This document shows, piece after piece, positions 25,998 through 35,812 of a stretch of 64,000 bases of DNA. The DNA is from Pseudomonas oryzihabitans (GTDB lineage: Bacteria; Pseudomonadota; Gammaproteobacteria; Pseudomonadales; Pseudomonadaceae), in NCBI RefSeq assembly GCF_007665395.1, contig NZ_VDND01000002.1, positions 310,001-374,000 on the forward strand, in the 5' to 3' direction. The notes under the pieces are model-generated. The model made no database searches. It saw nothing but the letters and a program-made list of their open reading frames with translations, and was not told where the DNA came from. The position numbers and the translations under genes are program-made. Every line of letters begins with the position of its first letter. Within the stretch, counting starts at the first letter, position 1.

Positions 25998-26627
25998 TCA
26001 GCGGTGGGCGGTCAGCAACAGGCCGCCGGCGCCGGCGAAGAAGGCGCCGGTGGCCTGGTTGAGCCGGCGCACGCCGCGCGGCCCGCGGATGAAGCGGCGG
26101 ATCTGTCGGCCGAACAGCCCATAGACGAAGGCCGCGACCAATTCCGCGAACAGATGGGTGCCGCCCAGGTAGACGAATTGCTGGGTCGTCGGCTGGGTGG
26201 GATCGATGAACTGGGGAAAGATCGCGGCGAACAGCAGGATCGCCTTGGGATTGCTGATGCCGATGAGGAATTCCTGCAGCATCAGCCGGTGCAGCTGGCG
26301 TGGCTGCGCGATGCCCGTCTCGTTCAGGTCCAGCCCTTCGAACGCCCGACTGCGCCAGCTCTTCACGCCCAGGTACAGCAGGTAGAGCGCGCCTATCCAC
26401 TTGATCACGGTGAAGGCGCGTTCCGACGCCAGCAGCATGGCGCCGAGGCCCACCGCCGAAATCACCAGGAAGATCACGAAGGCCAGGTCCCGCCCCAGGG
26501 CCGCCAGTCCGGCCGTGACGGCGCCGTGGCGGATGCCGTTGCTCAATGAACAGAAGTTGTTGGGGCCGGGGGTCAGGGCGATGAGCAGGGCGACCGGAAA
26601 GAACAGCAGGGCATCGACAAGGTTCAT
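25998..26627 (-). CDS. LysE/RhtB-family amino-acid exporter
   Basis: Inner-membrane exporter of 209 residues with six predicted membrane segments. The family signature LIALTPGPNNF appears near residue 15, and LQEFLIGISNPKAILLFAAIFPQF in the middle. Members export lysine, arginine, threonine or homoserine and similar metabolites; the substrate is unknown. The stop lies immediately beside the convergent stop of the MetE-N gene. Confidence 0.93.
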   Translation of the reverse strand: MNLVDALLFFPVALLIALTPGPNNFCSLSNGIRHGAVTAGLAALGRDLAFVIFLVISAVGLGAMLLASERAFTVIKWIGALYLLYLGVKSWRSRAFEGLDLNETGIAQPRQLHRLMLQEFLIGISNPKAILLFAAIFPQFIDPTQPTTQQFVYLGGTHLFAELVAAFVYGLFGRQIRRFIRGPRGVRRLNQATGAFFAGAGGLLLTAHR

Positions 26628-26674
26628 GGCGGTCGCCTGATACGCCGCGCAGGCGCGAGGGAGGAGGGGGTGAG

Positions 26675-27493
26675 CTATTTAAACCGTCTTTCCACGCCTT
26701 TCTCCACCAGAATCTTCGCCGAGATTTCCTCCACGGAAAAATGCGTGGTGTTGATGAAGGAGATGTTGTCGCGGCGGAACAGACCCTCCACCTCGCGCAA
26801 TTCGAATTCGCACTGGGCGAAACTCGCATAACGGCTGTTCGGCCGACGCTCGTGACGGATCGCCGCCAGGCGCTCCGCGTCGATGGTCAGCCCGAACAGC
26901 TTGTCTCTATGGGGCTTGAGTGAGGCGGGCAGCTGCAGGCGCTCCATGTCCTCTTCGGTCAGCGGATAGTTGGCGGCGCGGATGCCGTACTGCAACGCCA
27001 TATAGAGGCAGGTGGGCGTCTTGCCGCAGCGCGAGACGCCGACCAGGATCAGGTCGGCCTGGGCATAGTGGGTGGTACGGGCACCGTCGTCGTTTTCGAG
27101 CGCAAAGTTGACGGCTTCGATCCGCTCCATGTAGTGACTGTTGTGCATGATCGAATGTGACTTCCCTACCGAATACGAAGATTCGGCGGAAAGTTCCCGT
27201 TCCAGCGGGGATAAAAAGGTGGAGAAGATGTCGATCATGAACCCGTTCGACTGGTCCAGGATGGCCCGGATGTCACGGTTGACGATGGTATCGAAGATGA
27301 TGGGTCGCGCGCCGTCCTGGACGGCGGCGGTGTTGATCTGCTGTACCATCGCCCTGGCCTTGTCCAGCGTATCTACGTAGGGGCGGGTGATCTTCCTGAA
27401 GGTGATGTCCCCGAACTGGGCCAGGAGGCTCTGCCCGAGGGTCTCGGCCGTGATGCCGGTACCGTCGGAGATGAAAAAGGCGGTTCGTTGCAT
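26675..27493 (-). CDS. ppsR: PEP synthase regulatory protein PpsR (kinase/pyrophosphorylase)
   Basis: Bifunctional regulator of 272 residues that inactivates PEP synthase by ADP-dependent phosphorylation and reactivates it by phosphorolysis. The P-loop GVSRCGKT is at residues 152-159. The N-terminus [18 protein letters not shown] matches the DUF299 family. The start at 27493 fits family length (E. coli 277); the open frame upstream is unrelated. It is divergent from its target gene ppsA, separated by 127 bp, the usual arrangement. Confidence 0.96.
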   Translation of the reverse strand: MQRTAFFISDGTGITAETLGQSLLAQFGDITFRKITRPYVDTLDKARAMVQQINTAAVQDGARPIIFDTIVNRDIRAILDQSNGFMIDIFSTFLSPLERELSAESSYSVGKSHSIMHNSHYMERIEAVNFALENDDGARTTHYAQADLILVGVSRCGKTPTCLYMALQYGIRAANYPLTEEDMERLQLPASLKPHRDKLFGLTIDAERLAAIRHERRPNSRYASFAQCEFELREVEGLFRRDNISFINTTHFSVEEISAKILVEKGVERRFK

Positions 27494-27620
27494 GGCATGG
27501 ACGTCCAGGTGGCGTACGGGGCAGGGATGGCTGCACTGTAACCTACCGCCGTCCACTGTCCATGGGACGAGCGCCGAGGCGTACTGCTTTCCCACAAAGA
27601 CACAAGATGGAGAGAAGACC
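27494..27620. promoter_or_regulatory. Divergent ppsR/ppsA promoter region
   Basis: A 127-bp gap containing promoters for both genes. GGAGAG at 27609-27614 is the ribosome binding site that sets the TTG start of ppsA. I cannot name individual promoter elements. Confidence 0.5.
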
Positions 27621-29990
27621 TTGGACGAGTATGTAATTTCACTGGAACAGCTCGGCGTGCACGACGTCGAGCGTGTGGGCGGCAAGAACGCATCCCTCGG
27701 CGAGATGATCGCCAACCTGGCCGGCGCGGGCGTCTCCGTGCCGGGCGGCTTCGCCACCACGGCCCAGGCCTATCGCGACTTCCTCGAGCAGAGTGGGCTG
27801 AACGGGCGTATCCACGCCGCCCTCGATGCGCTGGACGTCGATGACGTCGTCGCCCTGGCCAAGACCGGTGCCCAGATTCGCCAGTGGGTCATGGACGCGC
27901 CCTTCCCGGAGCGCCTGGACGCCGAGATCCGCACCGCCTTCGCGCGGATTTCCGAAGGCAATCCCAACCTGGCCGTCGCCGTGCGCTCCTCGGCCACCGC
28001 CGAAGACCTGCCGGATGCCTCCTTCGCCGGCCAGCAGGAGACCTTCCTCAACATCCGTGGCGTCGACAACGTCATCCGCGCCGCCAAGGAAGTCTTCGCC
28101 TCCCTCTTCAACGACCGCGCCATCGCCTACCGCGTGCACCAGGGCTTCGATCACAAGCTGGTCGCCCTGTCCGCCGGTGTGCAGCGCATGGTCCGCTCCG
28201 AGACCGGCGCCGCCGGCGTGCTCTTCACCCTGGATACCGAGTCCGGCTTCCGCGACGCGGTCTTCGTCACCGCCGCCTACGGCCTGGGCGAGACCGTGGT
28301 GCAGGGCGCGGTCAACCCGGACGAGTTCTATGTGCACAAGCCCACCCTGGAAGCCGGTCGCCCGGCCATCCTCAGGCGCAACCTGGGCAGCAAGGCCATC
28401 AAGATGGTCTACGGCGAGGAAGCCAAGGCCGGTCGCTCGGTGCGCACCGTCGATGTCGAGCCCGCCGATCGCGCGCGCTTCTCCATCACCGACGCCGAGG
28501 TCAGCGAGCTGGCCAAGCAGGCCCTGATCATCGAGCGCCACTACGGTCGTCCGATGGACATCGAGTGGGCCAAGGACGGTGACGACGGCAAGCTCTACAT
28601 CGTCCAGGCCCGCCCCGAGACGGTGAAGAGCCGTGCCAGCGCCACCGTCATGGAGCGCTACCTGCTCAAGGAAAAAGGCCAGGTGCTGGTGGAAGGGCGT
28701 TCCATCGGCCAGCGCATCGGCGCGGGCAAGGTCAAGATCATCCGCGACGTCAGCGAGATGGACCGGGTCCAGCCCGGTGATGTCCTGGTCTCGGACATGA
28801 CCGATCCCGACTGGGAGCCGGTGATGAAGCGCGCCAGCGCCATCGTCACCAACCGCGGCGGTCGCACCTGCCACGCCGCCATCATCGCTCGCGAGCTGGG
28901 CATCCCGGCGGTGGTCGGCTGCGGCAACGCCACCAGCCTGCTCAAGGACGGCCAGACCGTCACCGTGTCCTGCGCCGAGGGCGACACCGGCCTGATCTAC
29001 GAGGGCGAGCTGGACTTCGACATCCGCCAGAGTTCGGTGGATGCCATGCCCGAGCTGCCGTTCAAGATCATGATGAACGTCGGCAACCCCGATCGCGCCT
29101 TCGACTTCGCCCAGCTGCCCAATGCCGGCGTCGGCCTGGCGCGCCTCGAATTCATCATCAACCGCATGATCGGCGTGCACCCCAAGGCATTGCTCAACTA
29201 CGACAGCCTGCCCTTCGACGTGAAGGAAAGCGTCGACAAGCGCATCGCCGGCTATCCCGACCCGGTAGGCTTCTATGTCGAGAAGCTGGTGGAAGGGGTC
29301 TCGACCCTGGCCGCCGCCTTCTGGCCGAAGAAGGTCATCGTGCGCCTGTCGGACTTCAAGTCCAACGAATACGCCAACCTCATCGGCGGCAAGCTCTACG
29401 AACCCGAGGAAGAGAACCCCATGCTGGGCTTCCGCGGCGCCTCGCGCTACATCAGCGAGAACTTCCGCGACTGCTTCGAGCTGGAATGCCGCGCCATGAA
29501 GAAGGTGCGCGAGGAAATGGGGCTGACCAACGTCGAGCTCATGGTGCCCTTCGTGCGCACCCTGGACGAGGCGGCGCGGGTGGTCGAGCTGCTCGGCGAG
29601 AACGGCCTCAAGCGGGGCGAGAACGACCTGCGCGTCATCATGATGTGCGAGCTGCCTTCCAACGCCTTGCTGGCCGACGAGTTCCTCGAGCACTTCGACG
29701 GCTTCTCCATCGGCTCCAACGACCTTACCCAGCTCACCCTGGGCCTGGATCGCGATTCCGGCATCATCGCCCACCTGTTCGACGAACGGAATCCGGCGGT
29801 CAAGAAGCTGCTGGCCAATGCCATCGCCGCCTGTAACCGGGCGGGCAAGTACATCGGCATCTGTGGTCAGGGTCCCTCGGATCACCCCGACCTGGCCAAG
29901 TGGCTGATGGAGCAGGGCATCGAGAGCGTCTCGCTCAACCCCGATTCCGTGCTCGACACCTGGTTCTTCCTGGCCGAAGGCAACGCCTGA
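27621..29990 (+). CDS. ppsA: Phosphoenolpyruvate synthase PpsA
   Basis: Converts pyruvate and ATP to PEP, AMP and phosphate for gluconeogenesis. It has 789 residues. The N-terminal ATP-grasp domain includes [20 protein letters not shown]. The phospho-carrier domain has the active-site His at about residue 418 in [17 protein letters not shown]. The C-terminal PEP/pyruvate-binding barrel includes [20 protein letters not shown]. The start is a TTG at 27621: family similarity begins there ([20 protein letters not shown]), GGAGAG precedes it, and no ATG is near. The longer open frame crosses the ppsR start and is rejected. Confidence 0.96.
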   Translation: MDEYVISLEQLGVHDVERVGGKNASLGEMIANLAGAGVSVPGGFATTAQAYRDFLEQSGLNGRIHAALDALDVDDVVALAKTGAQIRQWVMDAPFPERLDAEIRTAFARISEGNPNLAVAVRSSATAEDLPDASFAGQQETFLNIRGVDNVIRAAKEVFASLFNDRAIAYRVHQGFDHKLVALSAGVQRMVRSETGAAGVLFTLDTESGFRDAVFVTAAYGLGETVVQGAVNPDEFYVHKPTLEAGRPAILRRNLGSKAIKMVYGEEAKAGRSVRTVDVEPADRARFSITDAEVSELAKQALIIERHYGRPMDIEWAKDGDDGKLYIVQARPETVKSRASATVMERYLLKEKGQVLVEGRSIGQRIGAGKVKIIRDVSEMDRVQPGDVLVSDMTDPDWEPVMKRASAIVTNRGGRTCHAAIIARELGIPAVVGCGNATSLLKDGQTVTVSCAEGDTGLIYEGELDFDIRQSSVDAMPELPFKIMMNVGNPDRAFDFAQLPNAGVGLARLEFIINRMIGVHPKALLNYDSLPFDVKESVDKRIAGYPDPVGFYVEKLVEGVSTLAAAFWPKKVIVRLSDFKSNEYANLIGGKLYEPEEENPMLGFRGASRYISENFRDCFELECRAMKKVREEMGLTNVELMVPFVRTLDEAARVVELLGENGLKRGENDLRVIMMCELPSNALLADEFLEHFDGFSIGSNDLTQLTLGLDRDSGIIAHLFDERNPAVKKLLANAIAACNRAGKYIGICGQGPSDHPDLAKWLMEQGIESVSLNPDSVLDTWFFLAEGNA

Positions 29991-29997
29991 TCCTTGA

Positions 29998-30026
29998 GGC
30001 GGGGCCCGTCACGGACGGGTCTCGCC
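29998..30026 (+). terminator. GC-rich stem-loop after ppsA
   Basis: GGCGGGGCCCGTC pairs with GACGGGTCTCGCC, including G-T pairs, starting 8 bases after the ppsA stop. There is no T-run, so it is a probable but weak terminator or a 3'-end stabiliser. Confidence 0.5.
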
Positions 30027-30127
30027 CAGGTCCCAGCCATTCATTATCGGTGCGTGCCGCCTGCCCGCCAGGCAGTCACGCGCCGGACCGCTGACCGAGG
30101 GGTCGCGATCCCCGTACGAGAAGGTAG

Positions 30128-31129
30128 ATGCAGCAGTACGACAGCGATGTGGAACAGGGCCTCATCTATGGCTATCTCCTCGACGGCCGCGGGGGTGGAC
30201 GACGTCTCAGCCGTCGCGAACTGGCGGAGGTGGAGCCAGGGCCCACCGAAGTCCTGTGGTTGCACTGGGATCGCAGTGTCCCCGAAGCCCAGGCCTGGCT
30301 AAGGCAGTCCAGCGGGCTCAGCGAATTCGCCTGCGACCTGCTGCTGGAGGAGGCGACCCGTCCGCGCCTGGTCGCCCAGCCCAACGACAGCCTCTTGCTG
30401 TTCCTGCGCGGGGTGAATCTCAATCCCGGGGCCGTACCCGAGGACATGGTCTCGCTGCGGGTCTTCGTCGACAAGCGCCGCGTCATCTCGCTGCGCATGA
30501 GACCCATGAAGGCCGCCGCCGAGGTGCAGGAAGACCTGGAGGCCGGCATCGGTGCCCAGAGCGCCGAGGACCTAGTGCTCTACCTTGCCAGCTACATGAC
30601 CAGCCGGGTCGACGATCTGGTGCGCGGCCTGTCCGATCAGCTCGATGGCCTGGAAGAGCACCTCGACCAGGACGAGAACAGCCTGCCCGATCATGGCCAG
30701 GTCCTTACCCTCCGGCGGCGCTCGACCGGGGTGCGCCGGTACCTCGCTCCCCAGCGGGACATCTATGCGGATCTGGCGCGCGGCAAGCCGGCCTGGTTCG
30801 TCGAGGCGCAGAGCCAGGGCTACTGGAGCGAACTGCACAACAGCCTGGTGCGCAACCTGGAAGAGCTGGAGCTGATGCGCGAACGTATCGCGCTGCTGCA
30901 GGAGGCCGAGCAGCGCGCCACCACCGAGCGGACCAATCGCACCCTCTATCTGCTGGCGATCATCACCGGTTTCTTCCTGCCCATCAGTTTCATCACCGGC
31001 CTGCTCGGCATGAACATGGGCGGGTTGCCCGGCTCCTCCTCGCCGTTCGGCTTCCTGGCGGCCTGCGTGCTGATCGGCGCCGTGGCGGTATTCCAGGTCT
31101 GGCTGTTCCGTCGACTGCGCTGGCTGTGA
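30128..31129 (+). CDS. cmaX: CorA/ZntB-family metal transporter CmaX
   Basis: Inner-membrane divalent-cation transporter of 333 residues. A long cytoplasmic N-terminal region with coiled-coil helices (about 150-265) is followed by two C-terminal membrane segments. The signature GMNMGGLPG (GMN at 294-296) between them is intermediate between CorA GMN and ZntB GVNIGGIPG, so zinc or magnesium transport is possible. Its place directly before crfX-cmpX-sigX-oprF matches CmaX of P. aeruginosa and P. fluorescens. GAGAAGG precedes the start. Confidence 0.93.
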   Translation: MQQYDSDVEQGLIYGYLLDGRGGGRRLSRRELAEVEPGPTEVLWLHWDRSVPEAQAWLRQSSGLSEFACDLLLEEATRPRLVAQPNDSLLLFLRGVNLNPGAVPEDMVSLRVFVDKRRVISLRMRPMKAAAEVQEDLEAGIGAQSAEDLVLYLASYMTSRVDDLVRGLSDQLDGLEEHLDQDENSLPDHGQVLTLRRRSTGVRRYLAPQRDIYADLARGKPAWFVEAQSQGYWSELHNSLVRNLEELELMRERIALLQEAEQRATTERTNRTLYLLAIITGFFLPISFITGLLGMNMGGLPGSSSPFGFLAACVLIGAVAVFQVWLFRRLRWL

Positions 31130-31177
31130 CCCGTCTCCACCTCGCTGCGTCAAGTGAAAACGACCAGCGAGGTGCTC

Positions 31178-31441
31178 ATGCACGATCCTTTCGAAGCGTC
31201 CCTCAAGGCGCTCCTCAATAGCCCGGCTCACGCCCAGGACGAGGAGGGCGATGACCAGGCGCGCCTGCACCGTGTGCTCAAGACCGCCAACCGCCAGGTC
31301 GGCGCCGGTGCGCTGTTCGATCTGGTCGGGCGCCACTGGATGTCGGCCCTGTTGCTGGCGCTGGGCAATGGCGCCCCTCATATAAAGCCGCGGTCACGGC
31401 GCAGCACTCGTACCGCACCGTCCCCGGAGACCCCGACGTAG
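31178..31441 (+). CDS. crfX: CrfX, small conserved protein upstream of cmpX
   Basis: Small protein of 87 residues encoded between cmaX and cmpX, the position of crfX in pseudomonads. It starts MHDPFEASLKALLNSPAHAQ and has one short hydrophobic stretch (WMSALLLALGNGA); the tail is basic and Pro/Thr-rich. The ATG at 31178 is preferred to a GTG at 31154 because GAGG lies just upstream. Its TAG directly abuts the cmpX ATG, so coupling is likely. Function is unknown; P. aeruginosa studies link this cluster to cell-wall stress and SigX. Confidence 0.82.
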   Translation: MHDPFEASLKALLNSPAHAQDEEGDDQARLHRVLKTANRQVGAGALFDLVGRHWMSALLLALGNGAPHIKPRSRRSTRTAPSPETPT

Positions 31442-32266
31442 ATGGAATTCGATATCTGGACCCAGAGCCTGCTGTCCGCCATGACCACCCTGTGGAGCAA
31501 GGTGGCGGGCTTCATCCCCAATGTCTTCGGTGCCCTGGTGGTGATCCTGGCCGGCTTCGCCGTGGCCAAGATCCTCGACACCGTCCTCTCCAAGGTGCTC
31601 GCCAAGCTCGGCCTCGACCGCGTCCTCGCCGGCGCGGGCGTCACCAAGCAACTGGCCAAGATCGGCATCCGCATGCCGGTCACCACCCTGATCGGCCGGA
31701 TCGTCTACTGGTTCGTGCTGCTGGTGTTCCTGGTCTCGGCCGCCGAATCCCTGGGCCTGCAACGCGTTTCCTCCACCCTGGACGTCATGGCGCTCTATGT
31801 ACCCAAGATCTTCGGCGCGGCCCTGGTGCTCATCGTCGGCGTCCTGCTGGCGCAACTGGTCAGCGGCCTGGTGCACGGCGCTGCCGAAGGCGTCGGCCTG
31901 GACTATGCAGCGGGTCTGGGGCGCCTGGCCCAGGGCCTGGTCATCATCATTGCCATCTCCGTGGCGGTCGGGCAGCTGGAGATCAAGACCGAGCTGCTGA
32001 ACCTGGTGATCGCCATCGTGCTCACCGCCTTTGCCCTGGCGGCCGCCCTGGCGCTCGGCCTGGGCAGCCGGGGGCTGGTATCGCAGATCCTGGCCGGGAT
32101 CTACGTGCGCGAACTCTATGAAGTCGGCCAGTGGGTGACCCTGGCGGACGTCGAAGGCGAGATCGAGGAAATCGGTACCGCCAAGACCCTCATCATGACC
32201 GAGGAGGGCGACATCGTTTCGATTCCGAACCGTCTATTACTGGAGGCCCAGGTGCGCAGTCGCTGA
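31442..32266 (+). CDS. cmpX: CmpX, mechanosensitive-channel-related membrane protein
   Basis: Inner-membrane protein of 274 residues with about five hydrophobic segments and a short C-terminal MscS-like beta domain (VGQWVTLADVEGEIEEIGTAKT, then VSIPNRLLLE). It belongs to the conserved TM-helix small-conductance channel-like family. In P. aeruginosa, loss of cmpX alters sigX expression and c-di-GMP levels. It starts immediately after the crfX stop with no independent strong ribosome binding site, and sigX follows after 55 bp. Confidence 0.94.
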   Translation: MEFDIWTQSLLSAMTTLWSKVAGFIPNVFGALVVILAGFAVAKILDTVLSKVLAKLGLDRVLAGAGVTKQLAKIGIRMPVTTLIGRIVYWFVLLVFLVSAAESLGLQRVSSTLDVMALYVPKIFGAALVLIVGVLLAQLVSGLVHGAAEGVGLDYAAGLGRLAQGLVIIIAISVAVGQLEIKTELLNLVIAIVLTAFALAAALALGLGSRGLVSQILAGIYVRELYEVGQWVTLADVEGEIEEIGTAKTLIMTEEGDIVSIPNRLLLEAQVRSR

Positions 32267-32321
32267 CAGGCGCCGCGGAGATGGCTATCATGCCCGCCAA
32301 TTTTTGGTAGCCAACTCCGTC

Positions 32322-32906
32322 TTGAACAAGCCTGCCCCCCATGCCTACGATCCGACCACGCTCAGCGACGAAGAGCTGGTGCAGCGTGCGCATGGCGAAC
32401 TCTTCCATGTGACGCGAGCCTACGAGGAACTGATGCGCCGCTACCAGCGCACCCTGTTCAACGTCTGCGCCCGTTACCTGGGGAACGACCGGGATGCGGA
32501 CGATGTCTGCCAGGAGATCATGCTGAAGGTGCTTTACGGTTTGAAGAATTTCGAGGGCAAGTCGAAATTCAAGACCTGGCTGTACAGCATCACCTACAAC
32601 GAGTGCATCACGCAGTACCGCAAGGAGCGGCGCAAGCGTCGCCTGGTGGAAGCATTAAGCCTCGACCCGATGGAAGAAGCCTCGGAGGAACGAGCGCCGA
32701 AGCTGGAGGAGAAGGGTGGAATGGATCGCTGGCTGGTCCATGTGGGTCAGGTGGATCGGGAGATCCTGGTGCTGCGCTTCGTCGCGGAGCTGGAGTTCCA
32801 GGAGATCGCCGACATCATGCACATGGGCCTCAGCGCCACCAAGATGCGTTACAAGCGGGCACTCGACAAACTGCGTGACAAGTTCGCAGCTGAAGTTGAG
32901 GGCTGA
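32322..32906 (+). CDS. sigX: ECF sigma factor SigX
   Basis: Extracytoplasmic-function sigma factor of 194 residues controlling oprF and envelope/fatty-acid genes. Sigma region 2 reads YLGNDRDADDVCQEIMLKVLYGL and FKTWLYSITYNECITQYRKE; region 4 reads FQEIADIMHMGLSATKMRYKRA. The start is probably the TTG at 32322, because the product then begins LNKPAPHAYDP as in other SigX proteins. A TTG at 32304 adds six residues. No anti-sigma gene follows, as is usual for SigX. The coding sequence is very strongly conserved. Confidence 0.94.
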   Translation: MNKPAPHAYDPTTLSDEELVQRAHGELFHVTRAYEELMRRYQRTLFNVCARYLGNDRDADDVCQEIMLKVLYGLKNFEGKSKFKTWLYSITYNECITQYRKERRKRRLVEALSLDPMEEASEERAPKLEEKGGMDRWLVHVGQVDREILVLRFVAELEFQEIADIMHMGLSATKMRYKRALDKLRDKFAAEVEG

Positions 32907-32931
32907 CCGGATGTGTCAGCCGTAAGGTTTT

Positions 32932-32957
32932 GAACTTCACGAAAACTTGTTGTCGAA
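32932..32957 (+). promoter_or_regulatory. Candidate ECF-type promoter in the sigX-oprF gap
   Basis: GAACTT (32932-32937), then 15 bases, then TCGAA (32953-32957). The first element equals the AlgU (sigma-22) -35 box and the second resembles its TCTGA -10 box. In P. aeruginosa oprF is known to be read from sigma-70, SigX and AlgU promoters in this gap. Which one this is cannot be decided from sequence. Confidence 0.5.
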
Positions 32958-33006
32958 GCCTCCGGAGATTGCCGGAATTAGTACCACTAAAATGGGGATA
33001 CAAAGG

Positions 33007-34062
33007 ATGAAACTGAAGAGCACCTTGGGCGTCGTGATCGGCTCCCTGCTGGCAAGCGCCTCGCTGAGCGCTCTGGCACAAGGTCAAGGCGCCGTCGAGA
33101 CCGAGCTGTTCGGCAGCCGTCTGTTCACCGACAGCCAGCGCAACATGACCAACGCCGACCTGTACGGCGGTTCCGTTGGCTACTTCCTGACCGACGACGT
33201 TGAGCTGGCGCTGTCCTACGGTGAGTACCACAACGCTCGTGGCGACCATGACCTGGGCCACAAGAACATCAAGGGCAGCCTGGCCGCCCTGGACGCCTAC
33301 TACCACTTCGGTCAGCCCGGCGTCGGCCTGCGTCCGTACGTGTCGGGTGGCTTCGCTCACCAGTCCATCAGCAACCGCGACATCAACGAAGGTGGTCGTG
33401 ACCGTTCCACCTACGCCAACGTTGGCGCCGGCCTGAAGTACTACTTCACCGAGAACCTGTATGCCCGTACCGGCGTACAAGCCAACTACAACATCGACTA
33501 CGGCGACACCGAGTGGAGCGCCGCTGTGGGTGTGGGTCTGAACTTCGGTGGTTCCACCAAGAAGGCCGTCGCTCCGGCTCCGGCTCCGGCCCCCGTTGCC
33601 GACGTCTGCACCGACTCCGACAACGATGGCGTCTGCGACAACGTCGACAAGTGCCCGAACACCCCGGCCAACGTCACCGTTGACGCTACCGGCTGCCCGG
33701 CTGCCGCTGAAACCGTTCGCGTCGAGCTGGACGTGAAGTTCGATTTCGACAAGGCCGTGGTCAAGCCCAACAGCTACGCCGACATCAAGAACCTGGCTGA
33801 CTTCATGCAGCAGTACCCGCAGACCACCACCACCGTTGAAGGCCACACCGACTCCGTCGGCACCGACGCCTACAACCAGAAGCTGTCCGAGCGTCGTGCT
33901 AACGCCGTTCGTAACGTGCTGGTCAACCAGTACGGTGTGCAGGGTGGCCGCGTGAACGCTGTTGGTTACGGTGAGTCCCGCCCGGTTGCCGACAACGCCA
34001 CCGAAGCCGGTCGCGCCGTCAACCGTCGCGTAGAAGCCGAAGTCGAAGCTCAGGCCAAGTAA
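33007..34062 (+). CDS. oprF: Major outer-membrane porin OprF
   Basis: Main structural porin linking the outer membrane to peptidoglycan; 351 residues. The signal peptide ends at LAQGQG (about residue 24-26). Residues to about 180 form the eight-stranded barrel (DLYGGSVGYFLTDDVELALS). A proline-alanine linker and a calcium-binding-like repeat with four cysteines follow (CTDSDNDGVCDNVDKC). The OmpA C-terminal domain contains VEGHTDSVGTDAYNQKLSER. The start at 33007 matches known OprF N-termini (MKLKSTLGVVIGSL). The third codon positions are markedly biased, as expected for a very highly expressed gene. Confidence 0.98.
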   Translation: MKLKSTLGVVIGSLLASASLSALAQGQGAVETELFGSRLFTDSQRNMTNADLYGGSVGYFLTDDVELALSYGEYHNARGDHDLGHKNIKGSLAALDAYYHFGQPGVGLRPYVSGGFAHQSISNRDINEGGRDRSTYANVGAGLKYYFTENLYARTGVQANYNIDYGDTEWSAAVGVGLNFGGSTKKAVAPAPAPAPVADVCTDSDNDGVCDNVDKCPNTPANVTVDATGCPAAAETVRVELDVKFDFDKAVVKPNSYADIKNLADFMQQYPQTTTTVEGHTDSVGTDAYNQKLSERRANAVRNVLVNQYGVQGGRVNAVGYGESRPVADNATEAGRAVNRRVEAEVEAQAK

Positions 34063-34084
34063 TTCGCCTGATCCCGACGTGAAG

Positions 34085-34110
34085 AAGCCCGCCCTGTGCG
34101 GGCTTTTTCT
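34085..34110 (+). terminator. Intrinsic terminator of oprF
   Basis: AAGCCCGC (34085-34092) pairs with GCGGGCTT (34098-34105) around a five-base loop, followed by a T-run. It starts 22 bases after the oprF stop. Confidence 0.9.
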
Positions 34111-34145
34111 TGCCTGGCAGTTGCCGCTGGTGAATTCGCCGGCAT

Positions 34146-34173
34146 AAAAAAACCCCGCCACGGCGGGGTTTTT
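34146..34173 (-). terminator. Bidirectional intrinsic terminator between gltA and oprF
   Basis: CCCCGCC (34153-34159) and GGCGGGG (34162-34168) form a tight stem. It is flanked by seven A on the left and five T on the right, so it can end transcription from both directions. It lies 13 bases after the gltA stop on the minus strand. Confidence 0.92.
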
Positions 34174-34186
34174 CATTACGGATCGA

Positions 34187-35467
34187 TCAGCCGCGATCGT
34201 CCGGAATGTCACGCTGGGTCACGCCGGTGTACAGCTGGCGCGGCCGGCCGATCTTGTAGGGGCCGGAGAGCATTTCCTGCCAGTGCGAGATCCAGCCGAC
34301 GGTACGCGCCATGGCGAAGATCACGGTGAACATGCTGGTCGGAATGCCGATCGCCTTGAGGATGATGCCGGAGTAGAAGTCCACGTTCGGGTAGAGGTTG
34401 CGCTCGACGAAGTAGGAGTCCTTGCGCGCCAGCTCTTCCAGGCGCATGGCCAGTTCCAGCTGCGGATCGTTGATGCCGAGTTCCGCCAGGACCTCGTCGC
34501 AGGTCTGCTTCATCACCGTGGCGCGGGGATCGAAGTTCTTGTAGACGCGATGGCCGAAGCCCATCAGCTTGAACGGATCGTTCTTGTCCTTGGCCTTGGC
34601 CACGAACTTGTCGATATTGGCGACATCGCCGATCTCGTCCAGCATCTTCAGCACGGCTTCGTTGGCTCCCCCGTGCGCCGGTCCCCAGAGGGCGGCGATA
34701 CCGGCGGCGATACAGGCGAAGGGGTTGGCGCCCGAGGAGCCGGCCAGGCGGACGGTGGAAGTCGAGGCGTTCTGCTCGTGGTCCGCATGCAGGATGAAGA
34801 TGCGGTCCATGGCGCGCGCCAGTACCGGGCTGACCGGCTTCTCCTCGCACGGGGTGTTGAACATCATGTGCAGGAAGTTTTCCGCGTATCCCAGGTTGTT
34901 GCGGGGATACATCATCGGCTGGCCCATGGAGTACTTGTGCACCATGGCGGCCAGGGTCGGCATCTTGGCGATCAGGCGCATCGCCGAGATCTCGCGGTGA
35001 TGCGGATCGGTGATGTCCAGGGAGTCGTGGTAGAAGGCCGAGAGGGCGCCGACCACGCCGCACATGATGGCCATCGGGTGGGCATCGCGGCGGAAGCCGT
35101 TGAAGAAGGTCTTGAGTTGCTCGTGAACCATGGTGTGGTTCTTGATGGTATCGACGAACTGCGTCTTCTCTTGCGCGTTCGGCAATTCACCCTTGAGCAG
35201 CAGGTAACAGGTCTCGAGGTAGTCGGATTTCTCCGCCAGTTGCTCGATGGGGTAGCCGCGGTGCAGCAGGATGCCCTTGTCACCGTCGATGTAGGTGATC
35301 TTGGACTCGCACGAGGCGGTGGACATGAAGCCCGGGTCGAAGGTGAACACACCAGTGGAGGTGAGGTTGCGAACATCGATCACGTCCGGGCCGAGGGTGC
35401 CGGACATAACGGGCAGGTCAACCGGATCCGCTCCCGAGATGATCAACTGCGCTTTCTTGTCAGCCAT
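34187..35467 (-). CDS. gltA: Citrate synthase GltA
   Basis: Hexameric type II citrate synthase of 426 residues, condensing oxaloacetate and acetyl-CoA at TCA-cycle entry. The active-site regions are visible: [34 protein letters not shown] and [14 protein letters not shown] with the catalytic histidine. Length and the start [12 protein letters not shown] match other pseudomonads. AAGGAGG precedes the ATG. It is divergent from sdhCDAB and has a recognisable sigma-70 promoter. It ends head-on with oprF. Confidence 0.98.
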   Translation of the reverse strand: MADKKAQLIISGADPVDLPVMSGTLGPDVIDVRNLTSTGVFTFDPGFMSTASCESKITYIDGDKGILLHRGYPIEQLAEKSDYLETCYLLLKGELPNAQEKTQFVDTIKNHTMVHEQLKTFFNGFRRDAHPMAIMCGVVGALSAFYHDSLDITDPHHREISAMRLIAKMPTLAAMVHKYSMGQPMMYPRNNLGYAENFLHMMFNTPCEEKPVSPVLARAMDRIFILHADHEQNASTSTVRLAGSSGANPFACIAAGIAALWGPAHGGANEAVLKMLDEIGDVANIDKFVAKAKDKNDPFKLMGFGHRVYKNFDPRATVMKQTCDEVLAELGINDPQLELAMRLEELARKDSYFVERNLYPNVDFYSGIILKAIGIPTSMFTVIFAMARTVGWISHWQEMLSGPYKIGRPRQLYTGVTQRDIPDDRG

Positions 35468-35525
35468 TAGGCCTCCTTATTTTGCTTTGAAATCATCAAT
35501 AAACCCTCCACTCAGGGCCTCGCCC

Positions 35526-35553
35526 ACTATAGAGGGATAAATTTGAAAGTCAA
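35526..35553 (-). promoter_or_regulatory. Sigma-70 promoter of gltA
   Basis: On the minus strand TTGACT (35553-35548), 16 bases, then TATAGT (35531-35526), inside a clearly AT-rich patch. The expected start site is about 50 bases upstream of the gltA ATG. Confidence 0.8.
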
Positions 35554-35665
35554 TTTACGAAAATATCACCCTAAAGGCTCTTTCTGAGCGGATTGTGCGG
35601 CGAAAAGACATTAACACGCAGGCTTCTGAATATCAGCTCGCGACGTCGGGATCGGGCATCCGCGT

Positions 35666-35694
35666 TTGTCATGAGTAGGCTAACTGTCTATAAT
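35666..35694 (+). promoter_or_regulatory. Sigma-70 promoter of the sdhCDAB operon
   Basis: TTGTCA (35666-35671), exactly 17 bases, then a perfect TATAAT (35689-35694). The predicted leader is about 110 bases. It contains two stems: CCGACC/GGTCGG (35701-35718) and ACGCTTCT/AGAAGCGT (35740-35759, perfect 8 bp with a CTCC loop). In P. aeruginosa the sdh messenger is repressed by PrrF small RNAs at low iron. No binding site was assigned here. With the gltA promoter this accounts for the 345-bp gap 35468-35812. Confidence 0.88.
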
Positions 35695-35812
35695 TCTCGC
35701 CCGACCGTACCGGGTCGGCGAGCTGATGCCGAGCGGTCGACGCTTCTCTCCAGAAGCGTGTAGCAGATGTGGGATCTCCTATAACTAGCCCGACCGCAAT
35801 TGGGCCCTCAGT

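Noticed and set aside
27639..29885. 748-codon open frame on the minus strand
   Set aside because: Antisense to ppsA; no recognisable domain.
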